DNA of 64,000 bases from Anthoceros angustus (lineage: Eukaryota; Streptophyta; Anthocerotopsida; Anthocerotales; Anthocerotaceae). Where the stretch lies: positions 124,001-188,000 of the forward strand of contig VJWM01000218.1 in assembly GCA_010909165.1 (NCBI GenBank), read 5' to 3'. Position numbers and translations under genes: made by a program. How positions within the stretch are numbered: the stretch's first letter is position 1; each line of letters begins with the position of its first letter. The notes beneath the pieces are model-generated. The model was not told the DNA's origin. It saw nothing but the letters and a program-made list of their open reading frames with translations, and did not search any database. This document shows positions 54,801 through 64,000 of this stretch, piece after piece.

Positions 54801-57800
54801 TTTGGTGCTCTGGAAGATGAGGCATCGTTCACTGCCACGCCGGTAGGCACGGCGCCGGTGCACTCATGACTCCGGTGCGATGGTGCGTGGGACTCCACCC
54901 CTCGCGAATCGTCACTTACCCGCACTCGGAATACGCTGCCGGTTGGCCGACGCCTCTCGGGCGCCGGACTCGAGGTCGGACGGAACGACGGACGCTTGGC
55001 GGTGCGCGGCCGCAAGGTTATCATTTGGCACTCGGTTCGTCAAGGCGACCCAGCGACCGAGATCATTTCATGCGACGCCAATTCACGTGAACTGGATTTA
55101 AAGGATGCCGTGGTTGCTCGACTATCGGCGATTCTTCAAGAAAGAAATGGAATTTTTGAGTGTCCACTTCAATACATGTCTTGTGAAATCGCAGATACAA
55201 AGTTTATTACAATCGATTGTATTATACATGTGAAGTCAACTTTCACGGTCCACCTAGGCAAGGTCTAAAACCCCAACATTTTGTACGCTTATGTTGCGTT
55301 ATAAATCGCTAGGTCTCGTACCATGGAAGATGGAAGCGAGTTTGTCATCTTCAAGTTCAAAGGACGCCTACAAAGAGGACGTTGGCTCCTCCATGTTCCA
55401 ACCATTCATCAATACATGTCTTGTGAAATGTGTGGAGCACCTTGATAATTGTCATTTCTCCTCCTTGACCTTGAAATCGTTAAGGCATATCGCAATCGCT
55501 CTCCTGTTCTTGACAGTGATGATTCGAAACTCATCGGCGGATACCCCAACGGTATTTGGTGGCCATGACATAGCAATCAACACTCTAGTTTCTTGGGTGA
55601 CATTGAGAAAGTCGGAAGTGGAAGAGGGGTCAACCGTTGCTAGATGGAGATCCAAAGAGCGCACGTGACAACGCGTTGAGAAGCGTACATTGATGCCACG
55701 AACTAATGACTTTGCCAAAGCCACCGTGCTCAAACGCAAATCAACAATGAGTACAGCGCATTGATCCTAGATTGTGGAGGTGCTGCGGTAGATGTGAAAC
55801 CACCGACACCTAGTGAGCTTCCTTTCCTCTTGTGATACCTTTGTATGGGCGGTTGTGCTACATTTTATAGAGCCATTGTAGGAGATGCCAAATCCAAAGG
55901 CCAAGGAATGTTGCACCAAACACCGAGTGGTTCGCACCAAAGTAAGACAAATGGTATCGAGAGCGAGAGCGATTCCAATATTTCCAAATGAGGGATCGAC
56001 ACCGCTGCAACATTGAGGATGCACCGGATTGGCGGTCCGCACCGCGATGATGATACGATGCACGTGGTGGCCAAGTGAATTATGCGGAATTGCGTGAGGT
56101 TGTTGACTTGCCCGAGTCTTTGGCGATAGCGGGGGTCAACCCGGTAATGTTTGGTTAAGTCGAATTTGGTGCTCTGGGAAGATGAGGCATCTCACAAGCC
56201 ACGTCGGTAGGCACGGCTGCGGCCTCATGACTCGGTGCCGATGGTGCGTCGGGACTCCAGGCCCCTCGCGAATCGTCAACTTACCGGCGCACCGGGGAAT
56301 CGCGTGCGGATGGCCGGCGCTCTGGGCCGACTCCGGTCGGACGCTACGGGCGCTTGGCGAGCGAGTCGGCCAGGTTGCATCATTTGGCACTCGGTTCGTC
56401 GGGCGACCCAACCCGGATCGCCGCGACGCCTTAATTCACGTGAACCGGATTTAAAGGATGCGTGGTTGCTCGACTATCGGTGATTCTTCAAGAAAGAAAT
56501 GGAATTTTTGAGTGTCCACTTCAATACATGTCTTGTGAAATGCAACTTGATACAAAGTTTATTACAATCGGTTATGTGTATACATGTGAAGTCAACTTTC
56601 ACTTCCACCTAGGCAAGGTCTAAAACCCCAACATTTTATGTACGCTTATGTTGCTATAAATCGCCTAGGTCATGTTGGTACCATGTGGAAGATGGGAAAC
56701 GAGTTTGTCATCTTCAAGTTCAAAGGCGTCTACAAAGAGGACGTTGGCTCCTCCATGTTCCACCCATTCATCAATACATGTCTTGTGAAATGTGTGGGAG
56801 CACCTTGATAATTGTCTTGCTTCATCACTTGACCTTGAAATCGTTAAGGCATATCTTTGCCAATCGCTCTCCTGTTCTTGACGTGATGATTGAAACTCAT
56901 CGGTGAGGATACCCCAGCATGTTTGGCTGGCGCGATGACATAGCAATCAACACTCTAGTTTCTTGTCGAGTGACATTGAGAAAGTCGGAAGTGGAAGAGG
57001 GGTCTTTGCGCAGATGGAGATCCAAAGAGCGCACGTGACAACGTTGAGAACGTCCATTGATGCCGCGAACTAATGACTTTGCCAAAGCCACCGTACTCAA
57101 ACGCCAAATCAACAATGAGTACGCGCATTGATCCTAGATTGTGGAGGTGTCAGCTGTAGATGTGAAACCACCGACACCTAGTGAGCTTCCTTTCCTACTT
57201 TGGATACCTTTGTATGGGTAAGCTACATTTTATAGAGCCATTGTAGGAGATGCCAAATCCAAAGGCCAAGGAATGTTGCAATCAAACACCGAGTGGTTCG
57301 CACCAAAGTAAGACAAATGGTATCGGTGAGCCAATGAAGCGATTCCAATATTTCCAAATGAGGGATCGACACCGCGCAACCACATTGAGGATGGCCGATT
57401 GGCGGTCCGCACCTGGTTTCGCTGATGATGGTATGCACGATCGCACGCGTGGTGAATAGTGAATTGCGTGAGGTTGTTGACTTGCCCGATACACGAGTCT
57501 TTGGCGTCGATAGCGGGACTGATCAACCCGTAATGTTTGGTTAAGTCGAATTTGGTGCTCTGCCAAGATGAGGCATCGCTCACAAGCCACGCCGGTAGCA
57601 CGCCGGTGCACTCATGACTCCGGGTGCCGATGGCGTCGACTCCAGGCCCTCTGAATCGTCAACTTACCGGCGCACTTCGGGGAATACGGCGTGCGGTGGC
57701 GACGCCTCGGGCGCCGGACTCCGGGACGGAACGGGCGGACGCTTGAGGCAGTCGGTGTAGCTGCATCATTTGGCACTCGGTTCGTCGAACTCGACCGGAT

Positions 57801-60800
57801 CGCTCATGCGATCGCCAATTCACACGGAACCGGATTTAAAGGATGCCGTGGTTGCTCGACTATCGGCGATTCTTCAAGAAAGAAAATTTTTGAGTGTCCA
57901 CTTCAATACATGTCTTGTGAAATGCGCAACTTGATACAAAGTTTATTACAATCGATTGTATTATGCATGTAGAAGTCAACTTTCACGGTCCACCCTAGGC
58001 AAGGTCTAAAACCCCAACATTTTGTATGCGCTTATGTTGTTATAAATACTTAGGTATCCGGTACCATGTGGAAGATGGGAAGCGAGTTTGTCATCTTCAA
58101 GTTCAAAGGACGTCTACAAAGAGGAGTTGGCTCCTCCATGTTCCACCCATTCATCAATACATGTCTTGTGAAATGTGGAGCACCTTGATAATTGTCTTTC
58201 CTCATCACCTTGAAATCGTTAAGGCATATCTTAATCGCTCTCTGTTCTTGACGGTGATGATTCAACTCATCGTGAGGATACCCCCAGCAATTTGGTGGCG
58301 CTCGATGACATAGCAATCAACACTCTAGTTTCTTGTCAGTGACATTGAGAAAGTCGGAAGTGGAAGGGGTCCGTTGCGGTAGATGGAGATCCAAAGAGGC
58401 ATGCGTGACAAGCGTTGAGAACGTCACATTGATGCCACGAACTAATGACTTTGCTAAAGCCACCGTACTCAAACGCAAATCAACAATGAGTACGCGCGTT
58501 GATCCTAGATTGTGGAGGTGCTGCACCAGAGATGTGAAACCACCAGGCACCTATGAGCCGAGCTTCCTTTCTGTGATACTTTGTATGGGCAGGCTGTTTT
58601 TATAGAGCCATCAGAGATGCCAAAGTAGAATGTTGCAATCAAAACAAGTGGTTCGCACCAAAGTAAGACAAATGGTATCGAGAGCCAAGGAACGATTCCA
58701 ATATTTCCAAATGAGGGATCGACACCGCGGCAACATTGAGGATGGCACCGGATTGGCGGTCCGCACCGGTTCAGCTGCGATGATGAGTATACGGTCGCCA
58801 CGTGGCAGGCCAAGTGGAATGCGGAATTCGTGAGGTTGTTGACTTGCCCGACACGAGGTCGGGCGATAGCGGACGGCCAACCCAGGGTAATGTTTGGTTA
58901 AGTCGAATTGCTCATGGGAAGAATGATGAGCATCGCTCACAGCCACGGGTACGGCTGCGGTGCCGTCATGACTCCGGGTCGATGGTGCGTCGGGACTCCA
59001 CCCCTCGCGGAGAATCGTCCTTCACCGGCCGCACTTTTCGGGGCTCGCGTGCCGGTTGTGACGCTCGGGCGCCGGACCCGGCCGGGCACGGGGCGGCAGC
59101 GGTCTTGGCTGGCGCCGCAAGGTTGCATCATTTACACTCCTTTCGGAATCTCCACCACTGACGGATCGCCGCGACGCCAATTCACGTGAACCGGATTAAA
59201 GGATGCCGTGGTTGCTTTCGACTATCGGCGATTCTTCAAGAAAGAAATGGAATTTTTGAGTGTCCACTTCACATGTCTTGTAAATGCGCAACTTGATACA
59301 AAGTTTTTATTGCAATCGATTGCTTATACATACATGTGAAGTCAACTTTCACGGTCCACCTAGGCAAGGTCTAAAACCCCAACATTTTGTACGCTTATGT
59401 TGCGTTATAAATCCGATGCAATATTTGGTACCATGTGGAAGATGGGAAAGCAGTTTGTCATCTTCAAGTTCAGGACGCCTACAAAGAGGACAAATTGGCT
59501 CCTCCATGTTCCACCCATTCATCAATACATGTCTTGTGAAAATTGGGAGCACCTTGATAATTGTCACCTTCCTCCTTGACCTTGAAATCGCGGCGTATAA
59601 CAATCGCTCTCCTACGTTCTTGACAGGGTGATGATTCGAACTCATCGGTAGGATACTCACATACCGCTTTGGTGGCGCTGATATAGCAATCAACACTCTA
59701 GTTTCTTGTCGAGTGACATTGAGAAAGTCGGAAGTGGAAGAGGGTCACCGGTTGCAGTATGGAGATCCAAAGAGCGCACGTGACAACGTTGAGAACGCCA
59801 CATTGATGCCACGAACTAATGACTTTGCCAAAGCCACGTGCTCAAGCAATCAACAATGAGTACGGCCAGATTGATCCTAGATTGTGGAGAGTGTGCGGTT
59901 GTGGATGTGAAACCACCGACACCTAGTGAGCTTCCTTTCACGATATGCCTTTGTATGGGCTGCTACATTTTATAGAGCCATTGTAGGAGATGCCAAACCA
60001 AAGGCCAAGGAATGTTGCAATCAAACACCGAGTGGTTCGCACCAAAGTAAGACAAATGGTATCGAGAGCCAAGCGGTTAATATTTCAAATGAGGGATCGA
60101 CAACACATTGAGGATGGCACCGGTTACGGGTCCGCACCGGTTCAGCTGCGATGATAGTATGCAAATGCGCACGCGTGGTGGCCAAGTGAATTCGCGAGGA
60201 ATTGCGTGAGGTTGTTGACTGCCCGATACGAGGTCAAGCGATGTGGACGGCCAACCGTAATGTTTGGTTGTCGAATTTGGTGCTCCCGCCGGGAAGATGA
60301 GGCATCGCTCACGCGTCGGTAGCCGCACGTGCCGGTGCACTCATGACTCCGGTGCCGATGGTGCGTCGGGACTCCGGAACCCCCGAATCGTCAACTTACC
60401 GCGCACTCGGAATACGGCGTGCGGCCGGCGCTCTCGGGGCGCCGACTTCGGGGTGGACGCTACGTGAGGCGCGGGCGAGCGCGGCGCCGCAAGGTTATCA
60501 TTGGCACTTTCGGTTCGTCACCCGACCGCGACGTATCGCCTGGCGCGTAATTCACGTGAACGGTTAAAGGATGCCGTGGTTGCTCGACTATCGGCGATTC
60601 TTGAAGAGTGGAATTTTTGAGTGTCCACTTCAATATGTCTTGTGAAATGCGCAACTTGATACAAAGTTTATTACAATCGATTGTATTATGTACATGAAGT
60701 CAACTTTCACGCCCACCCTAGGCAAGGTCTAAAACCCCAACATTTTTATGCGCTTATGTTGCGTTATAAATGCCGCCTACTCAGGTTGGCTGTACCATGT

Positions 60801-63800
60801 GGAAGATGGGAAACGAGTTTGTCATCTTCAAGTTCAAAGGACGCTCTACAAAGAGGACAGTTGGTCCTCCATGTTCCACCCATTCATCAATACATGTCTT
60901 GTGAAATGTGTGGGCACCTTGATAATTGTCGCTCTCATCGCCTTTGAAATCGTTGCGGCATATCTTTGTAATCGCTCTTACATTCTTGACGGTGATGATT
61001 AAACTCATCGTGAGGATACCCCCAACTGTTTCATCTGGCGATGACATAGCAATCAACACTCTAGTTTCTTGTCGAAAGTGACATTGAGAAAGTCGAAGTG
61101 GAAGAGGTCCTTGGTTCTGTGAGATGGAGATCCAAAGAGCGACGGTAACGCGTTGAGAACGCTATTGATGCCACGAACAATGACTTTGCCAAAGCCAACG
61201 TGCTCAAACGCAAATCAACAATGATGCAGCATTGATCCTAGATTGTGGAGGTCATGCGGTTGTAGATGTGAAACCACCGACACCTAGTGAGCTCCTTTCC
61301 CTCGCGATACCTTTTGTAGGCATGTGCTACATTTTATAGAGCCATTGTAGGAGATGCCAAATCCAAAGGCCAAGGAATGTTGCAATCAAAGCACCGAGTG
61401 GTTCGCACCAGCAAGACAAATGGTATCGAGGCCAAGGAACGATTCCAATATTTCCAAATGAGGGGATCGACACCGCGCAACATTGAGGATGGCACCGATT
61501 GGCGGTCCGCGCAGTTCAGCCCGATGATGAGATACGATGCGCCACGTGGTGTGCCAAGTGAATTGCGGAATTGCGTGAGGTTGTTGACTTGCGATACACG
61601 GTCTTTGAGGCGATAAGCGGGGCCAACCCGGTAATGTTGGTTAAGTCGAATTTGGTGCTCTAAGATGAGGCATCGTTCTACAAGCCACCGGTAGGCACGC
61701 TGCAGTGCCTCATGACTCCCGGGTGCCCGTAGTGCGTCGGGACTCCGACCCCTCGCGAACTTAAACCCACACTTTCGGAATACGCAGCCTGGGTTGGCCG
61801 ACGCTCTCGGCCGGACTCCGAGGAGTGGACGGCAGGGGCTTGGCAGGCGGCCGCGGTTGCATTTACATCATTTGGCTTTCGGTTCGTCACCCCATTACGA
61901 CAGGATCGCTCTAATTCACGTGAACCGGTTTAAAGGATGCGTGGTTGCTCGACTATCGGCGATTCTTCAAGAAAGAAATGGAATTTTTGAGTGTCACTTC
62001 AATACATGTCTTGTGAATGCGCAACTTGATACAAAGTTTGTACAATCCAGTTGTATTATACATGTGAAGTCAACTCACGGTCCACCTAGGCAAGGTCTAA
62101 AACCCCAACATTTTGTACGCTTATGTTATGCGTTATAAATCGCCTAGGTGCATGCATTTTGGTACAGTACCATGGAAGATGGGAACGAGTTTGTCATCTT
62201 CAAGTTCAAAGGGCGTCTACAAAGGGCGTTGGCTCCTCCATGTTCCACCCATTCATCAATACATGTCTTGAAATGTGTGGGAGCACTGATAATTGTCTTT
62301 TCACCTTGAAATCGCATGGCATATGCCTTAATCGCCTGTTCTGACAGTGATGATTCAAACTCATCAGGATACTAGCAATTTACCGCTTATGGCGCGATGA
62401 CATAGCAATCAACACTCTAGTTTCTTGTCGGTGACATTGAGAAAGTCGGAAGTGGAAGAGGGGTCCGGTTGCAGCGAGATGGAGATCAAAAGGCGCGTGA
62501 CAGCGTTGAGCGTCCACATTGATGCCACGAACTGACTTTGCCAAAGCCACCCAGTATAAGCGCAAATCAACAATAGATGCAGCGCATTGATCCTAGATTG
62601 TGGAGGTGCTGCATTGTAGATGTGGAAACCACCGGCACCTAGTGAGCTCTTTCCTCGTGATACCTTTGTATGGGCATGCTACATTTTATAGAGCCATTGT
62701 AGGAGATGCGTCCAAAGGCCAAGGAATGTTGCAATCAAACATAGTGGTTCGCACAAAGTAAGACAAATGTCGAGGCAAACGATTCCAATATTTCCAAATG
62801 AGGGATCGACCGCGCAACACATTGAGGATGGCACCGATTGGCGGTCCGCACCGTTCCAACCCGATGATGAGGCATGCCGTGGTTGTAGAGTGAATGCTGG
62901 AATTGCGTGAGGTTGACTTGCCCGATACGAGTCTTTGGGCGATAGCGGACGTCAACCCGGGTAATGTTTGGTTAAGTCGAATGGTGCTCTGCCGGAAGAT
63001 GAGGTCGTTCACAAGCCACGTCGGTAGGCACGGCTGCGGTGCCTCCATGACTCCCGGGTGCCGATGCGTCGGGACTCACCCTGGCGAATCGTCAACACCG
63101 GCGCACAAGAATCTGGCGTGCGGTTGGCGGCCTCGGGCGGGACTTTACCCGGGTCGAGACGGTGACGGACGCTTAGCAGTGCGGCGCCAGCGCCAAGGTT
63201 ACATCATTTAGCTTTCGGTTAAATCAATATGACAACCAGTCGCTTTCCGGACGCCAATTCACGTGGAACCATTTAAAGGATGCCGTGGTTGCTTTCATCA
63301 TCATTCTTGAAGAAGAAAGAAATGGAATTTTTGAGTGTCACTTCAATACATGTCTTGTGAAATCGAACTTGATACAAAGTTTATTACAATCGATTGTATT
63401 ATACATGTGAAGTCAACTTTCACGGTCCACCTAGGCAAGGTCTAAAACCCCAACATTTTGTACGCTTATTTGCGTTATAAATCGCCTAAGGTCTGGCCGG
63501 TACGGTACCATGTGGAAGATGGGGAAAGCGAGTTTGTCATCTTCGTCTAAAGGACGCCTACAAAGAGGACATTGGTTCTTCCATGTTCCACCCATTCATC
63601 AATACATGTCTTGTGAAATGTGTGGGAGCACCTTGATAATTGTCGCCTCCTCACTTGGAAATCGCTAAGGCATATGCTGCAATCGCTCACGACTTGATGT
63701 GATGATTCAAACTCATGGTAAGGATACCCCCAGCAGTTGTATCGGCGCTCGATGACATAGCAATCAACACTCTAGTTTCTTGTCGAGGTGACATTGAGAA

Positions 63801-64000
63801 AGTCGGAAGTGGAAGAGGGGTCCTTGCCGTTACGCAGATGGAGATCAGAGCGCACGTGACAGCGTTGAGAACGTCCATTGATGCCACGAACTAATGACTT
63901 GCCAAAGCCACCGTATCAAACGCAAATCAACAATGAGTACGCTGCATTGATCCTAGATTGTGGAGGTGCTGCAGAATCTGTAGATGTGAAACCACCGACA

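Larger units (their letters stand above)
43110..64000 (-). repeat. Tandem array of about 1.36-kb units encoding a RING-H2 finger, 16 copies
   Basis: The conserved block TCAATACATGTCTTGTGAAATG followed by TGTGG occurs near 43.52, 44.91, 45.91, 47.28, 48.65, 50.03, 51.36, 52.71, 54.05, 55.41, 56.77, 58.16, 59.52, 60.89, 62.26 and 63.60 kb. Spacing is 1.34-1.40 kb except for one 1.0-kb step where flank DNA is interposed. The array runs off the window end. On the minus strand each unit carries, in order, a hydrophobic stretch (WLSIPFVLLWCEPLGV or the IWHLLQWLYKM frame), a linker, a RING-H2 finger and PLNLKMTNSFPIFHMV. Differences between units are mostly 1-8 base indels at the same hot spots; blocks between are almost invariant. 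Indels increase toward 64 kb. Most units have frameshifts. Confidence 0.9.

Noticed and set aside
43110-64000. CRISPR array or centromeric satellite
   Set aside because: Units are 1.36 kb with long invariant blocks, not short repeats with unique spacers. The length is also well above typical 150-180 base centromeric monomers, and the unit carries a protein signature.

Overview
This is nuclear genomic DNA of a green plant. The evidence is a chloroplast SecA2-type translocase ATPase, a plant clade-F-like protein phosphatase 2C, a PMP22/Mpv17 membrane protein, all with GT-AG introns, and plant-type CACTA and Ty3/gypsy transposons. The introns checked are short (about 75 to 210 bases), which would fit a non-seed plant or other streptophyte, but the species cannot be named from the sequence. 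All gene and element calls are by reading conserved motifs; no database search was possible.

Layout. Bases 1-2280 hold no recognisable gene. A CACTA-type transposon end with subterminal repeats lies at 2281-2995. Bases 3004-6340 are the left flank of a very large Ty3/gypsy LTR retrotransposon (6341-24969, minus strand). That element has LTRs of 3.6 and 4.9 kb, a 5-base target duplication, a polypurine tract, a primer-binding site, and decayed gag, protease, reverse transcriptase, RNase H and integrase in gypsy order. Bases 24975-27760 are unclassified repeats carrying degenerate 26S rRNA-like pieces. The gene island is 28.8-42.5 kb: PP2C (plus), a broken second PP2C copy, a PMP22-like gene (plus), SECA2 (minus, about 6.6 kb, many small exons) and, divergent from it, a mitochondrial ribosomal mS38/COX24-like gene (plus). 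From 43.1 kb to the window end runs a tandem array of about 1.36-kb units, 16 copies, whose minus strand encodes a RING-H2 finger; the copy nearest the gene island is the best preserved.

The most unusual property is structural. Single-copy genes, transposon interior, LTRs and intergenic DNA alike contain local tandem duplications or triplications of 0.5-2.4 kb, each starting and ending at a short shared sequence of about 6-12 bases, and the copies differ by many 1-8 base indels. At least eight such events are visible, two of them crossing the junctions of the retrotransposon, so they postdate its insertion. Either this genome undergoes frequent microhomology-bounded tandem duplication, or the contig contains assembly errors from noisy long reads. 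The sequence alone cannot separate these, and the indels that break many ORFs must be read with that in mind.
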